Source: Saccharibacillus endophyticus (GTDB lineage Bacteria; Bacillota; Bacilli; Paenibacillales; Paenibacillaceae). From it: 59,015 bases of DNA. The position numbers and the translations under genes are program-made. Below the pieces are notes generated by a model, which saw only the letters and a program-made list of their open reading frames with translations, was not told the DNA's origin and made no database searches. The stretch is from the NCBI RefSeq assembly GCF_013185185.1, contig NZ_JAAZWE010000012.1, forward strand, positions 1-59,015, written 5' to 3'. Shown piece after piece: positions 51,044-58,892 of the stretch. Each line of letters starts with the position of its first letter. Within the stretch, counting starts at the first letter, position 1.

Positions 51044-51898
51044 ATGCACGAACCATTCGTTAAACATAGCAAACCTGAAGCTCTTGCAGCCGATCTGCGC
51101 AGCTCGTCCCGAACGCGCGAAGCTTTTGCTTCGGCGGAAGAGTTGTCTTCGCGATGCAGGCAGATCCTCGGCGAATGCGTTGTCGGCGTTTATCTGCACG
51201 GCTCGCTGGCGATAGGAGGCTTCAATCCCGCAACGAGCGATATCGATCTGCTCGTCGTCACAGAGGGTCAGCCGGAACGAACTCAATTGCAGAAGCTGAC
51301 ACTCGAGGCTCTTGATCTTCATCAGCAGTTGCCGGAAGGTCGCCATATCGAGTTTACGGTTATCGAAGAATCGGCACTCCGTCCATTTTTGCATCCGGCA
51401 CCGTTTATTTATCACTATTCGGCCGCTCACCGGGAACGATACGCAACCGATCCGGATTATGTGTGCGGAGGTTGGGAAGATCCGGACTTGGCTGCGCAGG
51501 TCGCGGTCGCCTACGAACGGGGAGTCCCGCTCTATGGTCTGCCTATGCGCGACCTTTATCCTCCCGTCCCCCGGGAAGCTTATATGCGTTCTATCCTGAA
51601 TGACGTATCGAACGCGGAGAGCGAAATTTTGGAGAATCCGATCTATCTCACGCTTAATCTCTGCCGCGTACTGATGTTTTTGCAGGAAGGATATATCGCA
51701 TCGAAAAAAGAAGGCGGCGAGTGGGGAACGAAGGCGTTGCCGAAATGGAAAGAGGTTATTGATCCGTTGCTGGCCGTTTATAAAGGGACGTCTCATCAGG
51801 ATATCGAGATTCCGGCAGCCGGGCTGACCGCGTTCGCGAAAGAGATGCAGAATCGGATCGATGCAGCGGCGAGCCTGATCGAAACAGAGCCGAAATAA
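51044..51898 (+). CDS. AadA-like nucleotidyltransferase (DUF4111 C-terminus)
   Basis: The 284-residue protein has the nucleotidyltransferase motif HGSLAIGGFNPATSDIDLLV near residues 62-81 and an aminoglycoside-adenylyltransferase-like C-terminal domain. Relatives include streptomycin/spectinomycin adenylyltransferases, but chromosomal copies like this often have no known resistance role. The ATG follows GAGGAGG at good spacing. It lies 35 nt after coaW and may be cotranscribed. The substrate is not known. Confidence 0.78.
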   Translation: MHEPFVKHSKPEALAADLRSSSRTREAFASAEELSSRCRQILGECVVGVYLHGSLAIGGFNPATSDIDLLVVTEGQPERTQLQKLTLEALDLHQQLPEGRHIEFTVIEESALRPFLHPAPFIYHYSAAHRERYATDPDYVCGGWEDPDLAAQVAVAYERGVPLYGLPMRDLYPPVPREAYMRSILNDVSNAESEILENPIYLTLNLCRVLMFLQEGYIASKKEGGEWGTKALPKWKEVIDPLLAVYKGTSHQDIEIPAAGLTAFAKEMQNRIDAAASLIETEPK

Positions 51899-51954
51899 GA
51901 GCGTATCGGACGAGCAGACGGTAACGGATACTTTTTAAGCATAGAGAGTGATTC

Positions 51955-51984
51955 TTGGCGTTTTGGCGGCGAGAGGTCTATAAT
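51955..51984 (+). promoter_or_regulatory. Promoter of murI
   Basis: TTGGCG and a perfect TATAAT are 18 nt apart. Confidence 0.7.
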
Positions 51985-52059
51985 CGGTAAAAGATCGAGT
52001 GCCTTGTCAGCTCTAAAGGTATAAGCAGAATAAATCAACGAAACGGCAGGGGAACCAGC

Positions 52060-52833
52060 ATGAGCATCGCTTTTTTTGACTCGGGAATCGGGGGATTGAC
52101 GGTGCTGCGCGAGGCGGCCCGCATGCTCCCGGATGAAGATTTTATCTTTTTCGCGGATACGCTGCATGTGCCGTACGGGCCGAAAAGCAAGCAGCAAGTA
52201 ACCGAATATGTATGCGAGGCGGCGGAGCGAATTTTGGGCGAAAAGGTCAAAGCGCTCGTCATTGCCTGCAATACGGCCACCAGCGTAGCGGCGACCGAGC
52301 TTCGGCGCGTCTACGAGGTGCCGGTGATCGGCATGGAACCGGCCGTGAAGCCCGCTGTCGAGATGAACGGAGCGGGCGGACGGCGGGTGCTGGTGCTGGC
52401 TACCGAATTGACGCTCAGCCAGGCCAAATATATGGAGTTGGTATCGCGCGTGGATGATCACGGCATCGTGGATTCGCTGCCGATGCCGGAATTGGTGGAA
52501 TACTGCGAGCGTTTGAATTTCGATCCGGTCGAGCTGGGCGAATACTTTCGGCGCAAGTTCGAGCCTTTTGATCTAAACGCGTACGGGACGATCGTGCTCG
52601 GCTGCACGCATTATCCGTACTACGCGCCGCTGCTGGAATCGATGCTGCCGTCGCATATCCGCGTGATCGACGGAAGCGCGGGCACGGTGCGCAGGCTCAG
52701 TACGGTGCTGAACGAACGCGGCATCACAGGCGGAGGAAGCGGTAAAGTCCGATTCATGAACTCGGCGAACGACGCTGCATATAACGAGAAGCTGGAGCGG
52801 GCATGGGCTGTTTTGCATTCCCCGACGGAATAA
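52060..52833 (+). CDS. murI: Glutamate racemase
   Basis: MurI (also RacE) makes D-glutamate for peptidoglycan. The 257-residue product has the catalytic acids Asp7 in FFDSGIGGLT and the paired cysteines Cys70 (IACNTATS) and Cys182 (LGCTHYPY), with His184. GGCAGGGG precedes the ATG. It is a single gene. Confidence 0.95.
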   Translation: MSIAFFDSGIGGLTVLREAARMLPDEDFIFFADTLHVPYGPKSKQQVTEYVCEAAERILGEKVKALVIACNTATSVAATELRRVYEVPVIGMEPAVKPAVEMNGAGGRRVLVLATELTLSQAKYMELVSRVDDHGIVDSLPMPELVEYCERLNFDPVELGEYFRRKFEPFDLNAYGTIVLGCTHYPYYAPLLESMLPSHIRVIDGSAGTVRRLSTVLNERGITGGGSGKVRFMNSANDAAYNEKLERAWAVLHSPTE

Positions 52834-52894
52834 GAACAGCCCATGCGCATAAGTTGGTCAACGTTCGAGAATGAATCTGCATATCCGCTCGGGT

Positions 52895-52927
52895 AGGACC
52901 CTTTGCGCATTCGGAAGGGTTCTTTCG
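52895..52927 (+). terminator. Possible terminator of murI
   Basis: AGGACCCTT and AAGGGTTCT pair around an 11-nt loop; the following T tract is weak. Confidence 0.4.
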
Positions 52928-53016
52928 GACGTATTCGTGCCGGAGCGGGTTAACGTTTTTGAATGCTTCGGAATGGGCAGGGAAAAGGAATACGGGAGTG
53001 CGGCTAATATGTCCAG

Positions 53017-53053
53017 CAGCTTGACCAAGTTGAATATAAGGTTGGTCAAGCTG
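53017..53053. repeat. Perfect 12-bp inverted repeat
   Basis: CAGCTTGACCAA and TTGGTCAAGCTG are separated by 13 nt. The size suits an operator or an RNA hairpin. It lies 25 nt upstream of a CcpA site. Confidence 0.8.
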
Positions 53054-53077
53054 ATCGGACAGGCGGTTAAAATATGT

Positions 53078-53091
53078 TGAAAGCGTTAACA
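53078..53091 (+). promoter_or_regulatory. CcpA cre site
   Basis: TGAAAGCGTTAACA matches every position of the consensus TGWAANCGNTNWCA. No recognised gene begins within 600 nt except the 35-residue protein at 53758. Confidence 0.65.
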
Positions 53092-53281
53092 AAAAAGGTT
53101 TTTGAAAAATGCGGCTCTATGAAGGTTCAAGAAATCCGAAATTCGTAGTTTCTTTGCTGCGATTTTGAAGATAAATGAAGATAAAGGGAGATTTTTAACG
53201 ATAATCAAAGATTGGACTTCATGGAAGATTGGCATTTCACTTATTAACGCTCAAACCCCCAAAAACAGGTAAAGTTCATCC
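53092..53281. other. AT-rich non-coding stretch
   Basis: I see no gene with a ribosome site in this stretch. It lies between the cre site and the riboswitch promoter. Confidence 0.3.
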
Positions 53282-53311
53282 TTTACACAAAGTGTCAGCA
53301 GGAGTTAAGAT
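53282..53311 (+). promoter_or_regulatory. Probable promoter of the c-di-AMP riboswitch transcript
   Basis: TTTACA and TAAGAT are 18 nt apart. The implied leader is about 440 nt, of which the first 200 nt are unexplained. Confidence 0.5.
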
Positions 53312-53514
53312 ACGGTTCATAAAAGCAACGCGCAACGGGTAATCGTTGTCAAGCGCGCTGGCTATTCCGGTTTATCCAATGGGTAGACCGACCTCCGACG
53401 GCACCGGATTTCCGGATGGAAATCGAAGGTTCCGGCATGCCGCCTACATTTTCGGAAAGGATGATGGGATTCGTCACTTAATCGATCTAATAGATCGCGC
53501 ACATGAAGTTACAA

Positions 53515-53662
53515 CTGCTGAATTTGTACTCGGAAACGGGGGAACCGATCGGGAGTCCGCACGCGGCTCTCACGGGGTGAAGCCTTTCGCGCAGCCGGTC
53601 ACGGTCTTGCGGCAGGCAGGGCGACTCTTGCGCCCTAATCCGTCAGCTAACCTCGTAAGCAG
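53515..53662 (+). ncRNA. c-di-AMP riboswitch (ydaO/yuaA motif)
   Basis: The conserved blocks appear in order: CTGCTGAATTTGTACTCGG, CGGGGGAACC, CGGGGTGAAGCC, a GCAGGGCG...CGCCC hairpin, and CTAATCCGTCAGCTAACCTC then GTAAGC. The terminal stem CTGCT/AGCAG closes the domain. These are the hallmark sequences of the ydaO class, which normally shuts off potassium-uptake or cell-wall genes when c-di-AMP is high. I do not see an intrinsic terminator between the aptamer and the next gene. Confidence 0.93.
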
Positions 53663-53757
53663 AAACAGGAGAGTGACCTTTCCGTTCTACTTTCATTTCG
53701 AAAAAAGGCAACTTTCGCACATCATCCAGATTCACGCCAGCAGAGGAGGAAGAGAGC

Positions 53758-53865
53758 ATGTCGGATGCCATGGTTATCATGGTCATTCTGGTCCTTACAG
53801 CCGTATCCGCCGGATACATTTTGTGGACCGACCGTACCGTTCAAGCCAAAGAACAACGCCGTTAA
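53758..53865 (+). CDS. 35-residue single-TM protein downstream of the c-di-AMP riboswitch
   Basis: A short frame starts with ATG eight nt after GAGGAGGAAG, a strong ribosome site. It encodes 35 residues: a short N-terminus (MSDAM), a hydrophobic span of about 18 residues (VIMVILVLTAVSAGYILW) and a polar, basic end (TDRTVQAKEQRR). An intrinsic terminator follows 46 nt after the stop. No other gene lies between riboswitch and terminator, so this small protein is the only evident target. It recalls small transporter subunits such as KdpF in size and topology, but no kdp gene is near and I see no homology. A role in potassium, osmolyte or wall homeostasis is only inferred from the riboswitch. Confidence 0.75.
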   Translation: MSDAMVIMVILVLTAVSAGYILWTDRTVQAKEQRR

Positions 53866-53911
53866 GCAGCAAGGCTGGCTGAAAGGTATGTTTCCCTATT
53901 GTCATTGACCC

Positions 53912-53952
53912 AAGCCGTGCCGCGGAGGATTCAACCGCGGTGCGGCTTTTTA
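53912..53952 (+). terminator. Terminator of the riboswitch transcript
   Basis: AAGCCGTGCCGCGG and CCGCGGTGCGGCTT pair and are followed by T residues. Confidence 0.85.
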
Positions 53953-54055
53953 ATATGAACGGGAAGTCGGAAATACGTTTTTGCTTGCATGTTGAACGTA
54001 TTCGATCTTCAGTTGGCGCCGGGAGTTATCCATTTAAATCCGACAAGGCAGCAGA

Positions 54056-54084
54056 TTGCCAAATAACGGCGTTTGTGATACGAT
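54056..54084 (+). promoter_or_regulatory. Promoter of secG
   Basis: TTGCCA and TACGAT are 17 nt apart, with a TGN extension before the -10. Confidence 0.7.
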
Positions 54085-54184
54085 AAGAGTGGTGTTTTGT
54101 TTAAATGACATTGAGAGTGCAGCAACAGGGGTAACCCACTTATTATACAGGATATGCGGTTTACGCTTAGGAGGTGGAATTACA

Positions 54185-54418
54185 ATGGAAATCTTTCTGA
54201 AGGTACTTCTTTTGATCTTTTCCGTCGGTGTGATCACGGTCGTGCTGTTGCAAAAAGGGAAAAGCGCAGGCTTGGCAGGCGCCATCTCCGGCGGTGCGGA
54301 GCATTTGTTCGGCAAAACCAAAGCTCGCGGTATGGACTTGGTGCTTGAGCGTATTACGATCGTATTGGGTGCAGGATTCGTCGTTATGGCGCTTCTGACT
54401 ACGGCTCTGACCAACTAA
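54185..54418 (+). CDS. secG: Preprotein translocase subunit SecG
   Basis: SecG is the small auxiliary subunit of the SecYEG channel. The 77-residue product has two membrane spans (about 3-22 and 52-74) joined by a loop with LLQKGKSAGLAGAISGGAEH and LFGKTKARG, the family hallmark. AGGAGGTGG precedes the ATG. Its location just upstream of rnr and smpB is conserved in Bacillales. Confidence 0.96.
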   Translation: MEIFLKVLLLIFSVGVITVVLLQKGKSAGLAGAISGGAEHLFGKTKARGMDLVLERITIVLGAGFVVMALLTTALTN

Positions 54419-54450
54419 ATGCGCGTTGCGGGCAGCTTTTCTGCTCGGGG

Positions 54451-54496
54451 AAGCCTTCGTTGATCCTTGGACTCAAGGGATACGGAGGCTTTTTTG
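54451..54496 (+). terminator. Terminator of secG
   Basis: AAGCCT and AGGCTT flank an inner ATCC/GGAT stem and are followed by six T. Confidence 0.75.
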
Positions 54497-54670
54497 CGTA
54501 TCTGCGGATGGGATCAAGATAGTGAGCAAGGCATCGGATTAAGCAGGCTCCGACACGGGTACTTTTAACGTATAATGGAGTTGTAGAAGAAGCAAAAAAT
54601 CGAGCATTCGCGATCTGCAAGCCGATCCAAGCGGTCTGCCGGCAGCCGGAGCCATTTTGAGGTGATAATC

Positions 54671-57600
54671 ATGATAACGCAAGAGATGCTGCTGGGCTTC
54701 ATGCGCGAAGACGCATACAAGCCGATGACGTATCAGGAGCTGGAACAACATTTCGGCATCGAGGATGCAGAAGTTTTCCGGGAATTTATGAATATGTTGA
54801 ACGCGCTTGAAGAAGCGGGCGAAGTTGTGCTCACGCGTACCCAGCGCTATGGCGTGCCCGAACGGATGGACCTGCTGCGCGGCAGATTGCAAACGCATGC
54901 GAAAGGATTCGGGTTCCTGATTCCCGAGGATCGCACTCATGCTGACGTGTACATCAACGCGAGCGATATGCTGAGCGCGATGAACGGCGATACGGTGCTG
55001 GTGCGCATCGCGTCCCGCCGTTCCTCGAACGGCCGAATGGAAGGCGAGGTCGTTCGGATCGTCAAACGGGCGGTCACGCAGATCGTCGGCACGTATCAGG
55101 ACGAAGAGTCGTTCGGATTCGTATTGCCGGACGACAAGCGCATCACGCGCGATATCTTTATCCCGGCCGGACGCGCGGGCGGGGCGATCAACGGGCAAAA
55201 AGTCGTCGTGCGCATCATCTCGTACCCGGACGGCCGGGCGGCGGCGCAAGGCGAAGTGATCGAGGTGCTCGGATACAACAGCGATCCGGGCGTCGATATC
55301 CTGTCGATCATCCGCAAACACCAACTGCCGGAGTCGTTCCCGGACGAAGTGATCGCGGAAGCCGAAGCGGCGCCGGAAAGCATCACGGAAGAAGAAATCA
55401 CCAGCCAGGGACGCCGCGACCTGCGGGGCAAGCAGATCGTCACGATCGACGGCGAAGACGCCAAAGACCTGGACGACGCGGTCAACGTGGAACGTCTGGA
55501 AAACGGCCACTACGTGCTGGGCGTGCATATCGCGGACGTGGGGTACTACGTGCCGGAAGGCTCCGCGCTGGACCAGGAAGCCTATAATCGGGGCAGCAGC
55601 GTGTACTTGGTGGACCGGGTGATTCCGATGCTGCCGCCGCGTCTGTCCAACGGCATTTGCAGCTTGAATCCGCGCGTGGACCGTCTGACGTTGTCGTGCG
55701 AAATGGAATTCGACGCGTCGATGAACGTGGTCCGTTACGACATTTTCAAAAGCGTGATCAAAACGGTCGAGCGGATGACGTACAAAAACGTGCGCCTGAT
55801 TCTGGAGGAAGAAGATCCCGAGCTGATGGAGCGGTATGGCTATCTGGTCGACACGTTCCGCACGATGCGCGATCTGTCTCTGAAGCTGAACGCCCGCCGC
55901 ATGAAGCGCGGCGCGGTGGACTTCGATTTCGAAGAAGCGAAAGTGCTGCTCGACGACCAGGGCAAAGCGATCGATATCGTGACGCGCGAGCGTTCGGTGG
56001 CCGAGCGTCTGATCGAAGAGTTCATGCTGGCGGCGAACGAGACGGTGGCCGAGCATTTCAGCAAAGCCAAAGTACCGTTCCTGTACCGCATCCACGAAGA
56101 CCCGGATCAGGAGAAACTGGAGCTGTTCGCGGCCTTCGCGGCCAACCTGGGGCATCAGGTCAAAGGCACGCGCGGAGGCACCATTCAGCCGAAAGAGCTG
56201 CAATCGCTGCTGGACGACGTGCAAGGCACGCCCGAGCAAAAAGCGATCAGCACATTGCTGCTCCGCTCGATGAAGCAGGCGAAGTACGACTCGGTGAACC
56301 TGGGTCACTTCGGTCTGGCAGCCGAGTATTATACGCATTTCACTTCGCCGATTCGCCGTTATCCCGATTTGGTCATTCACCGGGTGATCGGGGAGATGGC
56401 GGAAAACGGGGGCAAACTGACCCAGCAGCGCGAAGAGCAGTTGGCGGCCCGCATGTCGGATTACGCGCAGCAGTCGTCGATCCGCGAACGCGTGGCGGTT
56501 GACGCGGAACGCGATACGGCGCAGCTGAAAAAAGCGGAGTATATGATGGACAAGGTCGGCGAAGTATTCGAAGGCGTAATCGGCAGCGTGACAAGCTTTG
56601 GCCTGTTCATCGAGCTGGAAAACACCATCGAGGGCCTGATCCATATCAGCAACCTGACCGACGACTATTACCACTACGACGAATCGCGCCTGACCCTGAT
56701 CGGCGAGCGCACGTCGCGCACGTTCCGGATCGGCGACGTGGTCGAGATCCGCGTGGCGAAGGTAAGCATGGAAGAGCATACGATCGATTTCGAACTGGTC
56801 GATATGAAAAAGAGCAACAACCGCGGAGGCGGCGGACGCCGTCGCGACGGCGGAGGAAGCGGCGACGCGTTCAAACGCGGTCCTCGCGGCGACAAGACCG
56901 GCAAAGAGAAGTTCGACAAAGGCAAAGGCAAGAAAAAGGATAAGAAGAAGCGGCCGGAAGTGTTCCGTCCGAATGACGCGTCGGGAGCGGCTCCTGCTGC
57001 CGGAGCAAGCGCGGTAGGTTCGGAGACGGGATCGGCGCAGTCTTCCGGCAAACGGAAGCGCAAGCGCAAAGGCGGAAACGGCGACGTCGTCGCAGCTGCG
57101 GGCGTTCCGCAAGCGCAAAGCGGCGAGAGCGCTTCGCCGGTCGGCGGTCGCAAGCGGAAGCGTAAAGGCAGTGCCGGCGATGCCGGCACGACTGCGGTGC
57201 CGCAAGCCGAAGGCGTCGAAAGCGCAGGCCGTAAGCGCAAAGGCAAACGCGGCGGCGAAGCCGCGACCGGAGCGGAGCCGCAAAGTGCGCCGCGCCGAAG
57301 CAAAAGCGGCGACGGTAACGGCGCGAATGGCGGTTGGGCGTTCGGCGGCGTAGCGGCCGAAGGCAGAAGCGGCGCGGACACGGTCGCGCCGGGCGGCGAA
57401 GCCGGAAAGCCGGCTCGCGGCAAGCGTAAAGGCGGCGGCATTCATATCGAAGCCGGGCAAAGCGGCGGAGATGCGTTTAACGGCTCGCCGGGCGATGCGG
57501 GCGAGTGGAGCAATCGGCCGCCTGGCGCAGCCGGCGGGCGGAAAGGCCGTTCGAGCCGCGCAGGCGGCGGGAACGGCGGGGCCGAAGGCAGAAGCGGCGC

Positions 57601-57814
57601 GGACAGCGGGCGCGCGCCCAGCAAAGGCGCGGGCCGCGGGTCGAGCGGCAGCGACGCGGACAGCAGCCGCGAACCGGGCAAAGGCCGGTTCAGCTTCGGT
57701 TCCGGCACGGGCGGCTACGGCGGCGAGACGGCGACGTTCTCGCGCAACGGCAACGAACGGCCGAACAAAGGCCGCTCGGGCGGCAAAGGCAAACCGGGCA
57801 AAGGTCGGAGCTAG
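54671..57814 (+). CDS. rnr: Ribonuclease R with an extended basic tail
   Basis: RNase R degrades structured RNA 3' to 5' and clears trans-translated mRNA with tmRNA and SmpB, both encoded next. The order is a winged-helix N-terminus (1-70), cold-shock domains (75-240), the RNB catalytic domain (about 255-590, with the metal-binding DGEDAKDLDDAVN), and an S1 domain (about 630-712). From about 715 to 1047 the chain is a Gly/Arg/Lys/Ala/Ser-rich low-complexity tail with KRKRK and RGG-like words. Related enzymes are near 780 residues, so the tail adds about 270. The ATG follows GAGGTGAT; a GTG lies 9 nt earlier. Confidence 0.94.
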   Translation: MITQEMLLGFMREDAYKPMTYQELEQHFGIEDAEVFREFMNMLNALEEAGEVVLTRTQRYGVPERMDLLRGRLQTHAKGFGFLIPEDRTHADVYINASDMLSAMNGDTVLVRIASRRSSNGRMEGEVVRIVKRAVTQIVGTYQDEESFGFVLPDDKRITRDIFIPAGRAGGAINGQKVVVRIISYPDGRAAAQGEVIEVLGYNSDPGVDILSIIRKHQLPESFPDEVIAEAEAAPESITEEEITSQGRRDLRGKQIVTIDGEDAKDLDDAVNVERLENGHYVLGVHIADVGYYVPEGSALDQEAYNRGSSVYLVDRVIPMLPPRLSNGICSLNPRVDRLTLSCEMEFDASMNVVRYDIFKSVIKTVERMTYKNVRLILEEEDPELMERYGYLVDTFRTMRDLSLKLNARRMKRGAVDFDFEEAKVLLDDQGKAIDIVTRERSVAERLIEEFMLAANETVAEHFSKAKVPFLYRIHEDPDQEKLELFAAFAANLGHQVKGTRGGTIQPKELQSLLDDVQGTPEQKAISTLLLRSMKQAKYDSVNLGHFGLAAEYYTHFTSPIRRYPDLVIHRVIGEMAENGGKLTQQREEQLAARMSDYAQQSSIRERVAVDAERDTAQLKKAEYMMDKVGEVFEGVIGSVTSFGLFIELENTIEGLIHISNLTDDYYHYDESRLTLIGERTSRTFRIGDVVEIRVAKVSMEEHTIDFELVDMKKSNNRGGGGRRRDGGGSGDAFKRGPRGDKTGKEKFDKGKGKKKDKKKRPEVFRPNDASGAAPAAGASAVGSETGSAQSSGKRKRKRKGGNGDVVAAAGVPQAQSGESASPVGGRKRKRKGSAGDAGTTAVPQAEGVESAGRKRKGKRGGEAATGAEPQSAPRRSKSGDGNGANGGWAFGGVAAEGRSGADTVAPGGEAGKPARGKRKGGGIHIEAGQSGGDAFNGSPGDAGEWSNRPPGAAGGRKGRSSRAGGGNGGAEGRSGADSGRAPSKGAGRGSSGSDADSSREPGKGRFSFGSGTGGYGGETATFSRNGNERPNKGRSGGKGKPGKGRS

Positions 57815-57841
57815 GACATCGGCCGAAAAATAGCAAACTTC

Positions 57842-57878
57842 CCGCTAACGGATTGCATGTCCGTTAGCGGCCTTTTTT
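57842..57878 (+). terminator. Terminator of rnr, built from a family B repeat
   Basis: CCGCTAACGGA and TCCGTTAGCGG pair perfectly over 11 bp and are followed by CCTTTTTT. Confidence 0.85.
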
Positions 57879-57894
57879 AGGCAGATTTCAGAGC

Positions 57895-58042
57895 TTAACG
57901 GATTGTATATCCGTTAGACGGCAGAATCGGACGATTTTGGGCCGGAATTCGGTGGTTTGGGTGCTTTAACGGATATGCGATCCGTTAGAATCGGCAAGAG
58001 CCGATTATGGTGCTTTAAGCGTCATCTCAATCCGTTACGTTT
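57895..58042. repeat. Further family B repeats between rnr and smpB
   Basis: Three more units follow the terminator: TTAACGGATTGTATATCCGT-TAG, TTTAACGGATATGCGATCCG-TTAG, and TTTAAGCGTCATCTCAATCC-GTTA. The last is the complement of the type seen near 39090. Confidence 0.75.
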
Positions 58043-58070
58043 CGCTCATGCTCCCCGGCTGCTCGTTTTC

Positions 58071-58100
58071 TTGCCTTTTCCAAAGAGAGCTTGTTACAAT
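58071..58100 (+). promoter_or_regulatory. Promoter of smpB
   Basis: TTGCCT and TACAAT are 18 nt apart, with TGT before the -10 (extended). Confidence 0.65.
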
Positions 58101-58144
58101 TTAGGTAGGATCAGATCCAGACAAAGATGCGGGAGGTGAGAAAC

Positions 58145-58618
58145 ATGAAGAAGAATACCGAACAGGGCAAGCTGCTGGCTCAGAACAAAAAGGCGTCGCA
58201 CGATTATTTCATCGAGGACACGTATGAGGCGGGGCTGGTGCTGACGGGGACGGAGATCAAGTCGCTGCGCAAAGGCCGGGCGAATATCGGGGATGCGTTC
58301 GCGACGATCCGGAACGGCGAAGCTTTTATCCATAATATGCACATCAGTCCGTTCGAGCAGGGCAATATCAACAATCCGTCCGATCCGACGCGTACGCGCA
58401 AGCTGCTTCTGCACAAGGTGCAGATCCGCAAGCTGGTCGGGCAATCCAAGCAGGAAGGTTACACGGTCGTGCCCCTGAAGGTCTACGTGCGTAACGGTTA
58501 CGCCAAACTGCTGATCGGTCTCGGTAAAGGTAAAAAGCAGCACGACAAACGCGATACGGCCGCCAAGCGCGACGCGCAGCGGGATATCCAACGTGCGCTC
58601 AAGTCGCGTCAGAGATAG
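58145..58618 (+). CDS. smpB: SsrA-binding protein SmpB
   Basis: SmpB binds the tRNA-like domain of tmRNA and brings it to stalled ribosomes. The 157-residue product has the family length and motifs: ASHDYFIEDTYEAGLVLTGT, EIKSLRKGRANIGDAFA, and the basic C-terminal tail KKQHDKRDTAAKRDAQRDIQ that enters the mRNA channel. GGGAGGTGAG precedes the ATG. The ssrA gene follows. Confidence 0.97.
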   Translation: MKKNTEQGKLLAQNKKASHDYFIEDTYEAGLVLTGTEIKSLRKGRANIGDAFATIRNGEAFIHNMHISPFEQGNINNPSDPTRTRKLLLHKVQIRKLVGQSKQEGYTVVPLKVYVRNGYAKLLIGLGKGKKQHDKRDTAAKRDAQRDIQRALKSRQR

Positions 58619-58684
58619 ATTCGGTCTCGCTCTCTTGTTTGGCACGAAGCGAGTCCGGGTAATCTATCTTTGCAGCGCGAAATA

Positions 58685-58693
58685 TGTTATAAT
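58685..58693 (+). promoter_or_regulatory. Extended -10 promoter upstream of ssrA
   Basis: TGT-TATAAT gives a perfect extended -10. It lies 200 nt before the mature tmRNA 5' end, so the transcript would have a long 5' leader; TATGGGA and TCCCATA pair early in it. Confidence 0.5.
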
Positions 58694-58892
58694 CTAAGTC
58701 TATGGGAAATGCTGCACTCTCCCATAAGCGGTCCTTTCTTTTATGGAGGGAAAGGCTGCGCGAACTTTGGACAATGCGACTCGTGCTTCGAACCTTGCGG
58801 TTCTTTGAGCGACGTCCCTTTAATCCGGAAGTTCCCTTTTACGGAAAATGCACGCCGGCTTCGATCTTCGGAGGGCGACGGTTTTCTCATCA

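Noticed and set aside
52871..53080. Frame of 69 codons after murI
   Set aside because: It has no ribosome site, covers a possible terminator and a perfect inverted repeat, and has no recognisable features.
53346..53882. Open frame of 178 codons across the c-di-AMP riboswitch
   Set aside because: It runs through the conserved aptamer and overlaps the 35-residue frame. It has no ribosome site and its product looks random.
54539..57460. Open frame of 973 codons on the minus strand opposite rnr
   Set aside because: It is a shadow of the GC-rich rnr gene. The product is Arg/Ala/Phe-rich with no domain, while the + strand frame is clearly RNase R.
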